Source: Toxonevra muliebris
Taxonomy: Eukaryota; Arthropoda; Insecta; Diptera; Pallopteridae
DNA length: 64,000 bases
Direction: 5' to 3'
Assembly (NCBI GenBank): GCA_963691655.1
Contig: OY829326.1
Span: 24,850,878-24,914,877, forward strand
A program made the position numbers and the translations under genes. Below the pieces are notes generated by a model. It saw only the letters and a list, made by a program, of their open reading frames with translations, was not told where the DNA came from and did not search any database. Positions 36,836-49,501 of the stretch are shown in pieces. The first letter of the stretch is position 1. Each line of letters starts with the position of its first letter.

Positions 36836-38127
36836 CAGGGTGACAATCGTAAAGTGACGCACACATTTCAGCAGTTATTTTCAAAAGGACGTACTTCCAT
36901 TAAGTACAATTAAGTGTTAACATTGCTGAATATATAAGCATTCATCTGAACCCCACCTCATTCAAAATAACCTCTTTTAGCCTGCACACATGCCTTCAAT
37001 CGATCCGGAAATCGTAGGACTGTTCGCCGCAGGACTTCCTGATCAATTTCAGTTCAGGCTTTCTCTAATGAATTTGTCAGCGACTCCAGACTGTGGTGTT
37101 GAGATGCACAAGCCTTACTCTCTAAAATACTCCAAATAGAGTAGTCCATTGGATTCAAGTCTGGGGAGTATGGTGGCCATTCTTGAGATGTTATGAATCC
37201 AGAAAAATTGTCTTTTATCCATGTTTGCGTTAATTTTGCCATGTGGGAAAGTGCAGAATCTTGCTGGAAAGTCCAGTTTTCATTTCCAAATGTATCTTGG
37301 GCCCAGGGAAGAACATGTTCATTTAAAATGCTCCGATAAACAACCTGGTCAATTTTAACACCCTCTTCAATGAATATTAGAGGGTTTCTGGCATTAGCGG
37401 AAACTCCAGCCCATACCATAACGGAAGCTGGCTTTTGAACTCGGCCAACAGTCCTATTTTGTTGCGATGATGATGTTAGCCACATTCGGTCATTTTGCGC
37501 ATTGAAATGTTGTTCAACCGTGAAAATTTTTTCATCTGTAAACAAGATATTTTCAACATTTTTTAACACGGAGGAGCGTAGCAATGCCTTGCATCTTTGC
37601 AGTCGCAAATCTTTCTTTTTTTTGTGTCAGAGCTTTTTGAGCTTTTCGGAGCTTGTACGGCTTAAGATTAAGCTTTGATTTTGCAATGATTCGCACTGTT
37701 TCACGGTTTACTCCCACTTCCTTAGCGATTTTTCTCATTGAGCGATTTGGATTTCGCTTGATTCGTTTACGAATTTTTTCTGTTAAACCAGTAGTGGCAA
37801 CTGTTGAAAATGTTCCCCGGTCTCTATCTCCAAAACCCCCAGTTTCATTATATCGAATAATAGTTCGGTCTACCGTACGACTTGACAAATTTAAAGCCTT
37901 TGCAATTTGACGGCTACTATAATTTGCCAAATGAAATTTCATAATTTCACAACGAATATTTTCCTTGTCCATTTTTATGGAAATTTCAAAATATAATAAC
38001 AAAAATTCAAATGAAATTAAAAGCAAAGCCAATGATGAATGAAATTGCTTTTTAAATTAAAGTAACGGTAAATGGCAAAGCTTGCTGCAGAGTATTGAAC
38101 TTGCGTCACTTTACAATTGTCACCCTG
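36836..38127 (-). mobile_element. DD37D (maT-like) mariner transposon, near full length
   Basis: The element is 1292 bp with 26-bp inverted ends. The left end is CAGGGTGACAATCGTAAAGT and the right end, inverted, is CAGGGTGACAATTGTAAAGT; both continue GACGCA, with a single mismatch. TA flanks both sides (36834-36835 and 38128-38129), the Tc1/mariner target. The transposase lies on the minus strand and is described separately. Near-identical ends and only two disabling changes point to a fairly recent insertion. Confidence 0.93.
36958..37972 (-). pseudogene. mariner transposase, DD37D, one frameshift and one nonsense codon
   Basis: The start is taken at MDKENIRCEIMKFHLANYSS (37972) rather than an upstream in-frame Met, because the first 20 residues of the longer frame are not family-like. 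The N-terminal half holds two helix-turn-helix segments: SSRQIAKALNLSSRTVDRTI, then SMRKIAKEVGVNRETVRI. At the 8-nt T run 37616-37623 the frame shifts; the other frame continues with RLQRCKALLRSS. The catalytic triad is complete: LFTDEKIF, then WTFQQDSALSH, then SPDLNPMDYSIW. There are 37 residues between the second and third Asp. A TGA at 37054-37056, where the family has Trp, interrupts SLEKA...TEIDQEVL; the natural end after KACVQAKRGYFE is at 36958. The total is about 337 residues, normal for mariner. Confidence 0.92.
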
Positions 38128-38485
38128 TACAAGGAACTGTGAAGTTATAAATTCTACACCAAGTTTTCTATTCTTTCTATATGATTATCTCATTTCAAAA
38201 ACAAAATATTTAATTTTACTATTTATTGTTAATTCTTAAAACCACCTACCAAAAAAGTATATCTGTTCACCTGGCCGTTAAGTTAGGTGAAATACAATAT
38301 TTCTAAATTATCTAAATGCAATTTTTAAGCCAGTATATATAGAAAAGTTAAACAGTAATTACTTTTGAAATAAATCTATAACGGTATTTTTAACCAATTT
38401 TCAAAGTTTCTGGTAAATTAATCGACCAGCAGGCCAAAATGGGTTAATGTATGGCCAGTTAATTCCTATTTCTTCTTCGGGTTAA

Positions 38486-39181
38486 GGGGGTATTCTACCC
38501 GAGATGGTGCGAAATATCGATGTTCTCAAATCGTTGTAAATGAAAAGCTTTTAAATATTTTTATTCGAGGTTTTTCGCAAGTTTTTCTACAGGTTTTGAA
38601 CAATAATTTTCGTTTTTAATGTTAAAAATATCTTTGTTAATAATGGTTCATTCGACGCCTCGAACTTGAGCCTGCTGAAAATAGTTGCTCCATGGTGGAC
38701 ATGATATCTCTGGTTTAAATATTCTGAAACACAAAATGTAACCCATTTTGTAATGGTGAGACTTCCTGCTATCGCCTCATCTAGGGAATAAGAAAAAAAA
38801 TTTCAATTTAAATCAGACGTTTGAAAAAAATGACGATTTTTTGCACTGTTTTTGTTTATATTTTGCATTAAAAACATTAGTTAAACAAATGCTTTCGCCA
38901 TAATCCTAGATAAGGCTATACATTTGCTTAGTAGCTTTTCAAGTCAATTGGACAAGCGGTTTTTTTGTGAATCGTGTCCACCGTCCCGAAAAAATGGTTT
39001 CGAGAAAAACGAGTTTAAAGATTTACAAACATGGTACTTACAAATGATGTAACTTACGGTTAATCAGCGATTCCACGACCATAAATTGCCCCTCTTCTTT
39101 CTCATAAAACTCGTTGTCTACATCAAAAATATTAAATAAAAAAAAATCGATTTTACGGACTATCTCGGGTAGAATACCCCC
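38486..39181. mobile_element. piggyBac-like TTAA MITE, GGGGGTATTCTACCC ends (696 bp)
   Basis: TTAA lies at 38482-38485 and 39182-39185. Ends are GGGGGTATTCTACCCGAGAT and an exact inverted partner ATCTCGGGTAGAATACCCCC, so at least 20 bp match perfectly. The interior has no transposase. It contains the box TTTCGAGAAAAACGAGTTTA near 38999, shared with the element at 51507. Confidence 0.82.
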
Positions 39182-39185
39182 TTAA

Positions 39186-41518
39186 TGCGTTTTCTTATTC
39201 GCTCAACACCTCTGAAATTGTTGATTATATTGGGAATACAGAAAAGGAAACTGCTTGCAAACCTATGAATCGTTTTGTCCAAGAACTCTGTGATTGCAAA
39301 TCCATAAAAGAGAACAGCGAGCTAATTTAACTTGAAGATATATAACATATTCTTATATAGGTTGATAATACAAAAGTGTTTTATGCTGGGCAAAATTATT
39401 ATTGAATAGATGTAGCTTTATAGATTCATTTCGAGGCTTTTGTCTCCAGATATTACATTTCTAAGATATCCAAAATTTTAAGTGTTTTCTCTATTGCAAT
39501 CTATTCAATTGCTAAATTGGGCACAATGGGCACATATTCAAAAATTTCAAAAACGCTCTAGGCCTACACCAAGAAATAAATTTTTAGCCAATACTCATCT
39601 TTTTTGCAAATTGACAATGTACTCTGCAACACCATCGACGATGATCTCACTTTCTCAGACGGCATACACATGTCTGTTGCCGGTTAAAAACTCAAACATG
39701 TTAAGCAAAATCAACGATCTAGAGGTAAAGGCAGAGATTAAAAAAAAAATGCAAATGAAACTTAGCACCACCAACTCCACCAATGCCTTTGTATAACATT
39801 CAAGTTAATGGAAAATTTTGAAGGTGAAGCATAACTCCTCAACGAAACTCTTCCAATGGTTGCTATTTGGAATTCTTGAATGCTCTTCTTAGTTTTAGGT
39901 CTATTGCGTTTTGTTGTCCCCTGAGTTTCTCTCGAGTTTCTGCGGATATACATCTGAGGGTGATTTATGGAGAGTGTGTCCAATTTATTTTCGTCTAATT
40001 TGATCTGGATCACGATATCTCATAAATTGCATTTATGGCCTTCGAAAATTGCTGATGAAAACTTAGAGTTTATATGACAATTATAAATCTACTTGCGCTG
40101 CCATATAGCAATACGAACTTCATATTGAAAACAATCTTTTTAAACTTCCGACTGCGGGTAGAGTAATGTGCCATATTTTGAAGAGTTGAACGAAGAAGGT
40201 ATTAGCTTCGTCAATTCTAATAAGGATTTGCTAAGTACAGCATAGAGTTTCAATAGTTTTAAGAGTGATTTAAAGAGTGTGTGCCCGATTTGTTTGGTTC
40301 TTTCGGGAAGTTTAGTATTGCTAACCATTTGACAGAGTGTCAGTTGTCAATGGTTTTCACATTGGGCTTGAATATATTGATCTTGATTTCGACTAACGGT
40401 ACAGCAGAGTTTCGTATTTTATGTAGTCAAATGTTTGTGTCCTGCCTTTGATTGATTTAATTATTCACATACGAAGATTTGAAGAAAAGTGCAGCACTCA
40501 TTTGGCATTTTCTCCCATAGTAGTAAAAAAATTATTTTATACATTCAAATACGAAATAGAAAATAGGTAGTAAAATTAGGTTTTTCATTATACATAAGAT
40601 AAAGTATTTCTATTTCTCTTAAAAAATTCAACAACCACTTTGCTTTGCTCACTTGCAGCAATATGAATCTGACGAATTAAAAAATATAAAAATATATTTA
40701 AATATTTTTTCATTATGTTTTGCAAAAAGCTGCAATAAAAACAGTGCAAGGAAATCTATGGCAATGAAATTTAAATTTAATCTTTGACGTAAAGTTTTCT
40801 TACTCCTACACGAATTTTCTAGGTATTTTTATTTACTCTTTCTATTGCCAGCTATATTCCGGCTTGGAACAGAAACTTCTTTGCCTTAAAATCGCAATAA
40901 AAATAGTAAGACTCTTGATTTATATACCACCAAAATTTTTGGCCTACCCTGGATTTACTAATATATCAAGTTCTTCTTTCCATTTTAATCTCGTATTGTT
41001 ATTATGCTCTAATAATTTGTTTTATTAGAAACTACTATTTCTCCTTTTTTTTAATTGAGAAAATTATCCAAAAATACCATAAGTTTTTAAAGAATTATTA
41101 AGCAAATATTTACTTCATTCATTTACTTAAATTTTTTTTAAAAAATAAACAAACTAAGAATATCTTAGCGCTATTGGTTTAATAAAAAATATCTTCATTA
41201 TTATCTTTCCACTAAAATTTGTTATAATGCATTACCTTCTTTATAATTTCAGCAATGTGATCTAGATTTCTGTAGCTTATATTTGTAGAAATCTGCATTA
41301 TTATCAACCTTTATCATACTTTCTTTACACATTTGTCATTTCCGTTTCGTTTATGAGCTTCTTCCCTACATACACATTCAAACGTTAGTTACAGTGAGTG
41401 CTTAATGTGCACGTACATACAAGCATAGATACATCAGTTACACCTACGATATGTGTGTGTTGTTCATTATGCGTAGCTAGAATATATTGCACATTTGTAT
41501 TAGACTGAATTCACATTC
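39186..41518. other. AT-rich non-coding stretch, nothing recognised
   Basis: Frames at 39482-39796 (plus), 39762-40013 and 40140-40328 (minus) show no domain I recognise. The remainder is AT-rich with no repeats of note. Confidence 0.45.
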
Positions 41519-41860
41519 GTACATACCCAGCGGTAAATGGAAGCACTAGAATAGCGCTAAACAAGTGCTTGATTGCAAGCACTTAAGTGCACTACAAGCA
41601 CATGTGTTCCATATAAATTTTAACATTGCATGTCCTAGGAGACAAGCACTTGTTTAGTGCAATACTTTTATCGCTAAACAAGCGCAAGAAAGAATGCGTC
41701 AGGTAGGCACTTCTGCTCATTCATTCGCTGCTTCGTGCTTACTTTAGTTGAGAAAGAGAGGAGAGAGAAAAAATATCGAGTACCGATTCATGCATTCATA
41801 ATTTTTCATTGCTGCGTCACTTTAGTTTATTCTTTTCTTTTGCTTTTTAGTATGTTTTAA

Positions 41861-41895
<35 letters not shown>

Positions 41896-42202
41896 TATTT
41901 TTATTTATTTTTTATAAACAATTGCAAAAAAGAAATAAAATAAAACACACACACTTTTCGTGAAATTTCACAACCGCTTTACTTCGCTGTTGCTTTGCGT
42001 GAAAACTAACGCGCTTCGTTTCTCGCTCAGTCAATATTTCGTAGCGTCTCGCTGAACGATACTCGTTTTTATTACTCAATAGAAAACTAAATTTGTTGTT
42101 CGCATGGTTGCTTTGTAATTTCCGGTTGAAATGGTGCACTTGCAAGCACTTTTTAAGCATTTAATTTTCAAGCACTTGTCTGAAAAACCGCTGGGTATGT
42201 AC
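41519..42202. mobile_element. TIR element with CAAGTGC/GCACTTG subterminal repeats (684 bp)
   Basis: GTACATACCCAGCGGT at 41519-41534 is repeated exactly in inverted orientation at 42187-42202. Inside each end lie many copies of GCACTT or AAGTGC, for example CAAGTGCTTG near 41570, CAAGCACTTGT near 41644 and CAAGCACTTGTC near 42170. Subterminal repeat clusters are typical of hAT elements. However, I could not find a direct 8-bp target duplication, so the class is open. The core includes an AT dinucleotide run. Confidence 0.65.
41865..41891. repeat. (AT)13 microsatellite
   Basis: This is an uninterrupted AT run inside the TIR element at 41519-42202. Confidence 0.95.
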
Positions 42203-44813
42203 AAACACACACATACATCTAAATATTATTGTACTCATACATACATATACACGTATCCATACGCACACACGCATTTGTCTATATCAGATACAGTGCTGCG
42301 TTTAACAACTCACATGGAAAAATTATGTTGCACGTGATATGGTTGAGTAATTTGCTAAAAATTTTCTGCTTGCAGCATTTTCATATATGTATGTAGTTAT
42401 CAGCGAAGGCAGTAAAAGTAGCAATAGCAACAACAACAATAACAACAACATTAGCAAAAAAACACACCAACATCAACAGTAGGTAACATCATGAAGAGCA
42501 GCCCAGCTACCAGCAAAAACTACGGTAACGCTACTCAACACAGCACCAAGGAAGTGCAAATTTATATTTATAAAGTCTGAAATCTTCTTCCACGCTGCTG
42601 ATCATCTTCATCATATTTCGCTACATTGCTTGCTTCACATGCTGCTGTTGCTGCTCCTTCTGCTTTAGCTGCAGTAGGAAAAATATGTAAGCGTTACCTT
42701 TAGTAATCGTATATGAGGTATATTCGTCCTTTTTGACTGCTGCTGTTGCGATGCTGCTGCACTAAATTTAGAAAAGCATGTTAGTATAAAGGAAAAGAAC
42801 CTTTGCTGCTGATGAAAAAAAAGTTAAGAGAAGTTGAGTTGAGTTAAGTTGGCGCGAAATCGCTTTCACGTGCTGATTTAAATGGCACACTGCAGATGAG
42901 TTATGTGCGTGTGTGTTTGTACACATACATATGCATGGATACGTGTAAGAATCTGTGTTGGAATGAAGTGGTTTAACTGGCTGTACCGTATATATTCCTG
43001 CTGCCACCATCAAAATATTGAATGTCGTAAAACGTGATATTTGCTTAGAAGCAAATTTTTTTATGCACCATAAATAATTCTACTTTAAATTATTATTATA
43101 CAAAATATAGATAGAAACGTTTTGATACTAACAAAGTGTGAAAATATTATTTTAAGTTAATATTTTTCAGTTTCAAAGTTTATGTTGCCCTAGCTTTAAG
43201 TATACCAATTACTCGATATTTCTTTTCTATATATGTATGTATTCATTAAATTTTGAATTCAATTTCAAGTTTAATTTATAATTCTTTACGTTTTTTTGTC
43301 TAATTGACACACCTAAATATTTTCAGGCATAGACGCAAACTTCATTTGGCGCCAAATTCGCTGTGCTTGACTGCTCTAACGCTGCTACTTCTGCTGTTTA
43401 CTACCAATTGTGTTGCACGTAAATGGCGCTTTCAGTAAGACAACAACATTCGCTCTTACCTACGCGTTTCGCATTAATTAATTTCATACACACACACACA
43501 CACACACACAACACTCTCACACACAATTTTCTATGGTAAGGAAACCATCCTTTTGCTTTCTCTTTTTCATTTCTTTCAATGCAATAAACATAATTTTGCA
43601 ATAAATTATCAGATCTGCATTCACCTACGCTCCATTTCCATTTGCAGCTCAAATGCCAACGTTTCAATTACTCTATAGTACTTACTTAGGTATACGATTG
43701 TACTTTTGCTTTTCTTGTTGCTTTTTCTGTTGAATGCTTGTCTATTTATTAGTAAATTTTCTGATTTGCAGGCAGGCATTTGCTGTGTGTTTGTGTCTGT
43801 ATTTGTCGTATTTATTTGTGTTTACTTCCCAGCTTGAACTTACTGCATTTCAGTATAATAGTATCTGGAAAATGTGTGTGCGTGTAGATTATGTTGATGA
43901 AATCATAAGAGTTTATAAAATCAGAAATACTTCCAGTTAGGAATTTTGAAAATTTGTTCTCAATTTACCATATGTCTCAAAATTTTGTCAAAAAAGAACT
44001 TTAGTACTTTATTATGCAAATTAAGAATACAAGTCATCAAGTTTTGATGAAAATTTGTACTAGAAAAATGTTTTAAGTGTTATAGAGTGCTGATTTTTAC
44101 TGAGTGGAAATTTGTGGCATGTATATCAATTGAGGCTGTTCATAATTGAATGGAAATTAAAGAAATAGAACTAAATTTTCTTTGAATTTCGACTAACTGT
44201 GTATAATGTAAAAATCCTCATGGATCTCCAGTTGAACTTAAGATGATCGCAGGAGTAATCATCGAGTGTTCCAATGCGATCAATGGATTAACGATTTAGC
44301 TCCCTTTTCAAAATTAGCAGTTGAGTGGAATTCATTTGCGCTTCAATTATTTTCCCCTCTTTGCCTTGTTATTATTGCTTTGAGTGAAAAAAAAATTTCC
44401 TTAATAGTGCAATAATGGTTAAGTCAAATTCTATTTTATTATTGATTTTTATTATTCCTCGATGTAACTCTGTCAGTACGACATATCTATATTCAAATGA
44501 AATTGAACTTACATTGTATCAACGACTAATCTGAAAGAAAATTAGTTTTTTAGACAATAATCTTCATTGATTTCCACATGCAAACTTTTGATGTTATTCA
44601 AATATAAATAGTGGAAATATTGGATTTAGTTATGCCCATCCTCCTCAATTATGCCCATGCTAGTTTGATCAATTAGAACTTTCATCCATAAACTTTGCTC
44701 GAAACGTTCGACATCCAAGATATTCGAGTACATATGTGAACCAAAGAGTACCAACCAAGAGAATATAGCATTCAATTTTGTGATCCGACACTAATTTATT
44801 CAAATATTGTTGT
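42203..44813. other. Non-coding stretch with triplet and CA repeats
   Basis: It holds CAA/CAG/CTG-rich sequence (42420-42780) and a CA run at 43488-43511. Frames at 42768-43013, 43401-43667 and 43734-43940 are low complexity. Nothing is supported as a gene. Confidence 0.5.
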
Positions 44814-45850
44814 TGTTAAAGTGGCGGTTCATGCCACGAACCCAATTAGCGCTAATGCGCCGTTTTGATACCACATCCTCAGTTGTTTTTGGTTTGTATG
44901 GTTCTATTGTTCAGGCGGAGGAATCAGATCCATCCCAACTGGTTTATGAAGCTTAGAAATTCGTTTGGACTTCTTTCACCTAGTTCCCTAAGGTTGTTGA
45001 AGTAAGGTTTGCCTAGAGATTTCATCCTGGTTCGTCCCAGAGTCGGGCATTCACAGAGAAAGTGAGAGATAGTCTCTTTTTACGCCGGATAATCGCAGCT
45101 GCGGCAAGTGGTGTTATGCAGAATTCTCATTTTGGCTGCTTGCTCACCAATGAGCCAGAAACCCGTGATGACCGTCCTTCCGGTTTTTGTGTATGAGTTG
45201 CACCGTTTTTTCCTGCTTATATTGCAGGTCGGTAACCTGGTCTATCTACTATTGGCTCTTGCGAGGTATTTTATAGAGATTTCCCGCTTGACTGAGTTTA
45301 GTGGTGTGAGTACCTGCTCAACCAAGGATTCCTGCATTGTAGAACCTTTACGGGCTAGCTCGTCAGCCATTTCATTACCATCAATGTCCCGGTGACCCGG
45401 GACCCATATCAGGGTAAAGTTGTACTGTTGGGCTAGGTCCGTAAGACTATATTTGCTTTGCATTACCAGGTTATATGATATGACGGCCGAATCAAGAGCA
45501 ATAATTGCAACCTGGCTATGCGAAAAGATAGCAATATGTGCCTTAAAGGTGTGATCTGTCTTAAGCATCCTATTATTGCTAGCATCTCAGCCTGAAATAC
45601 ACTAGCAGAGTTAGGGAGGCGGACAGATCGATTAAAGCCTAGTTTTCCTGAAAAGATTCCTGCTCCCACACCTCAGTTCATCTTGGATCCGTTCGTAAAT
45701 ACTATTGTGTCGAAGTTATTTACTATCATGCCGTTGTTGCATTCATTCCGCGATGGTATCCATACCTTGAACTTCTTGGAGAAGGTCATGGTAGGGATAA
45801 TGTAATCTGTCTTATCTGAAATCTGTCGCTCGTTTTTCCATGTTCACTTG
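44814..45850 (-). mobile_element. Minus-strand LINE remnant: RNase H, C-terminal zinc motif and 3' UTR
   Basis: From 45850 downward the strand reads WKNERQISDKTDYIIPTMTF, then FTNGSKMN, then SVFQAEMLAIIGC. After a frameshift come IAIFSHSQVAIIAL and LIWVPGHRDIDGNEMADELA, the RNase H signature, then a Cys-Cys...HFLCECP zinc motif. The C-terminus ends FLSFINQLGWI at 44924. Damage is clear. The first catalytic Asp (usual FTDGS) is Asn (codon 45691-45693). A TGA interrupts at 45673-45675, and the SDSQ Asp has become His (SHSQ). The 3' UTR (44814-44923) contains GGTATCAAAACGGCGCATTA, inverted relative to 31046. The upstream RT is absent. Confidence 0.83.
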
Positions 45851-46480
45851 TTTATTGAAATTCTTCACTGTTGTTTTAATTTACACTTGATTCGTTAGTA
45901 TTTTTATTCTTGGTACCTCGTATATTGTTTGTTCGTTCACCTTCGCTGGTGCTTGTCTCACTTTGTTTGCCTTTCTCTCGGCACTCGGATTTCTTACTGT
46001 GGCTTCGTTGCCGCTTGTTCCTGTTCCTGTATTTACGATGCGTATCCTCGTGACACGATGGCTAACTCTTTGTCGTTTGCTGTATGGTCAGTGGCAACTT
46101 TGTTTGTACTACACCAGTGAGGCTGTCGCACACCTTGGTGTTTAATGAATACCTGATCTTTTTATACCTTGGTGTAATGTCTCACTCGCAAGGTCCAATA
46201 ACTACCTGACCGATTTCTGAGAATTAAAGAGGAATCAAACGTGCTGTCGCTTCGTTTGATATTAGCTACCAATGTCAAAGCCTTATCCTTCCGTGCTGAC
46301 GCAACCGTAAGGAGTATTCCATATAATCTAACAAAGAGAAGAAGAATTAACCTGTGCCACAGTCTAAGTCTGAATAATTTCTTCTGTGTACTGCATGTCC
46401 TTTTATACTTATTCTTTCTGTATATGTCCAGTACTGTTTCCGTTTGTTTATTGTGTTGTTAATGTTAAATATGTAATTAT
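45851..46480. other. Unassigned, less AT-rich block upstream of the LINE
   Basis: Overlapping short frames (45929-46120, 45963-46145, 46241-46462) arise from TTCGTTGCCGCTTG and GCTGTCGCACACC type sequence. Composition differs from the neighbouring AT-rich DNA and a TTTTTATACC box lies near 46158. It may be an LTR or another element, but no paired repeat or conserved domain was found. Confidence 0.3.
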
Positions 46481-49005
46481 GTTTTTATAAATTCAATATT
46501 TAATTCTTTCAATGTAAAAATATGTACAAAATAATATCAATTGTGGGGTCGAAATTGATGAAAATTTCGGATCCTTACACCTTTTCGCTTCGAATATCAA
46601 CTTGCAAACTTTTTCATTTACATAAGTTTAAGGGACGATTTCTGCATTTTCAAATTGAAAAGTTTATATGTCCATATGGTTTCAAAACGCAAATAAAATA
46701 CATTTTTTTTGCGGTGCATTATAATCAACTACATTCTCTTTTGCAAAGAAAATATGTTGTAAAACAAAGATGTGAAAAATAAGTAAGTTCAAACTAAAAG
46801 CGTTTAGATAATTACCTTCTCTTAAGGGGCAATGAGTAGATAGTTAGTAGTACATACAAACATATTTACAAACTTACAATACTTGTAAGATCTTGTGGGT
46901 GTGTGTGTATTTGAATATGTCAAAGTTTGTCTTTTGCTGTTTTTTTTTTTTTTTTGTTTCTGCTGCGCTTTTCACAGTAGCAGCAACAATTTTCGATTTG
47001 CATACTTATCTCATTAACACAGAAAGGGCAAAGGAAGTAGCGAAAGAAGAAGGAGAAGAGGAAGCAGTAGAAAGAAACTTCATCTGTCGCACGGGCGCAC
47101 AAAATGTGTTCTTTGACGTTTTTATAACAACAACTACAACGACAACAAGCATTAACAGCAATATGCTCTGTTTGTTATGCCACGGAGACAGCAATTGCAG
47201 TTGTTGTTCTTGTTGTTGTCGGTTGCATCATTTGCATGTAAATAGCACTCTGTTGATCCATTAGATACACTATCCCAACAACAACTACAACAATATGTAC
47301 TTTTCAAACTTTGCTGTTTTATATACTTCATAGTTAATGCTTGCTGTCGTTGTTGTTATATTTGTGTCTTTTCGTGTACACAGTTGTAGTTGTTCTTTTT
47401 TTTTGTCATTTGCCAATATTGACTGTGAGCGAGAGAACACAATAAGTTTTCTTTATAAAATGGTCTGTCTATTACTGTTGTTGTTTTGGCCCTTGTAAGT
47501 GAGAGAATGAGAGAGTGAGGGAATCTCTCAGTTATACATTGCTTGTTACAGTTAAACTTCTTATTTTCTCTGCTGCTGGCTACCTCGAGTACACACACAC
47601 ACGCATAAAAATTGTTATCCATCCCTGTAGAAGTTGCAGTATTACAGTGAGAAAGTTTACTAATATTTTAGTATTGGCGTAATTGCTACTCATTAGTGAC
47701 ACTTTCCTTGTAGTTGCAATTTATTTTATTTTTTTTTTTTTTTTTGAGAATTTAATTTGTTGTAGATCTTGTTGTTGTTTATTTCTTTTGAGTTTTCTTT
47801 TTTTTTTCTCTCGTAACTTTCCTAAGAGTCAACAACAAAAGTATTTTTCTGAAGGCAAAGACAAACTTTTTATGAGTGTGGCTTTTTTTGAACTAGCTGA
47901 GTTTTTGTTTTTTTGATCTTGTTTGTGTGTGCATCTGTGTTGGTTTGGTGCACGTTTTAACAAGCAATCTTGATGCACTGTTAATGACCATTTTAGAAGC
48001 GATTACAAAGGCAACTCATGTGGAAAGTAAGAATGTTTAGAAACCTTGTTTTTGTGTAGTTTGGTTTTTACAGTAAAAAAATAATAAGGAATTTTTTTTT
48101 TTGGTCTGTTAAAAAAAGAATAAATATTTGTTATCTATGCACAGATTTGTTTGCAATCATTAAACCTTTAGCTGAAAAAAAAATTTGGTTGTTCCTGTTT
48201 GAAAAATCAGGAATAAAGTTCATTATTTTTTTAGATTCTGAAAGATTTTTCGATGAAAATACTAAAGCGATTGGAGTTGAGAGAGTAAAATATTAATATG
48301 AAATATTAAGTTTTTATATTCCTTGATAAAGTAAAGTAATATAAGTTGCATTAAATTCGATTTTTGGTAAAAAAAATTACAAGTAGGTGAAACTAGATTA
48401 GGGATATGCACAGTAGATGCCTTATTTGCTCCATACATTTTGCTAAAGTAATTCAGATCTTCATTGTGACAGCAGAATATGAATATAGGGTGCCAAAAAT
48501 CAATTAAAATGAAATAATAAAAACCGTGATTTTAAGCGATGTTTTACAATAGGTTTGGGATTTTGTATGGAAAAAGCATTAAACTTGCATATAAAATTAT
48601 CGTGGAAATTTGTAGTCTTTATTTTCGTCTGTCAATTACAATATTATGCCATATGTACAGGTTTCTCACGTACAACACGGCACTCGTAGAGCACGATTTC
48701 GCTCCAACACGGTTTGTTAACAATTGTATTTTAAATAAATTAAATTGAATTACCTACAATCCTACGTATTTTAATTTAAAAAAAAAATACCGCTATCTTC
48801 AAAATCCTAACGGGTGAATTTAAAAATTCGTAAAAAAGTACCAAATGGTTACTTTAAGCCTATTGTAAATCACGGTTTTCGGAGTAGCGCATCCAGTTTT
48901 CGCAAATTCAAATTTTTTTTTCTAAAGCACAGCTGTCACCGGTAGACTGCGTGGGCAGGGCTGATAATGGGTGCAAATTAAAAAACGAGCAGAATTGGTA
49001 TTCTA
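46481..49005. other. Non-coding stretch with triplet repeats
   Basis: It contains ACAACAACTAC and TTGTTGTTG runs (47120-47400) and T tracts near 46940 and 47731. Frames such as 46893-47264 are translations of these runs. Nothing else was recognised. Confidence 0.5.
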
Positions 49006-49013
49006 GTGAGTTC

Positions 49014-49493
49014 CAGTAATGAAAAGTGGTAGGTACAATTATACCTTTTTCCGACTTTTTTGAACTACAAAGTACATTAGATACAATTGGCACATTTTAG
49101 GCACAATTTATCATTGGTCAGAATAGGTTCAAACTCATAAGAAGATATTTGAAATTTAGCTAAAATTTTTTGAAATGTAAACTTCTTATGACATTGAACT
49201 TACATTATATTGAACATTATGCGATTCCAAAAATTTGTTTTTGCATTATCTGAGCTTTGAAACAAATATTGGGTGAAAATTTTTGAAAAATCGGTAATTA
49301 TGATAAAAACTTCGGAAGTTTCATGATCAATGTGGGGTCCAAAGATATTATGAGTTTTAAAAAATTGTTTTCCCCTCGTATTTATCTGGATGACTAGAAA
49401 CTTACCTCCTCTCTTAGTTACCGATTTGTCGTGCTTAGGTACAACTTTTTTGGTAAATTAGGTACAATTTGAAATTTGGAAATTTCATCACTG
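49014..49493. mobile_element. hAT-like MITE with GGTACAA subterminal motifs (480 bp)
   Basis: Left end CAGTAATGAAA and inverted right end CAGTGATGAAA differ at one position. Flanks GTGAGTTC (49006-49013) and GTGAGTAC (49494-49501) form an 8-bp target duplication with one mismatch, as expected of hAT. Subterminal GGTACAATT, GGTACAACTT and GGTACAATTTG boxes lie near both ends. No coding capacity. A related end, ATTTCATCACTGG, is seen near 58400. Confidence 0.72.
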
Positions 49494-49501
49494 GTGAGTA
49501 C

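Noticed and set aside
46893..47264. 123-codon frame rich in Cys, Thr and Glu
   Set aside because: It is translated from T tracts and ACAACAAC/TTGTTGTTG triplet runs; composition explains it.
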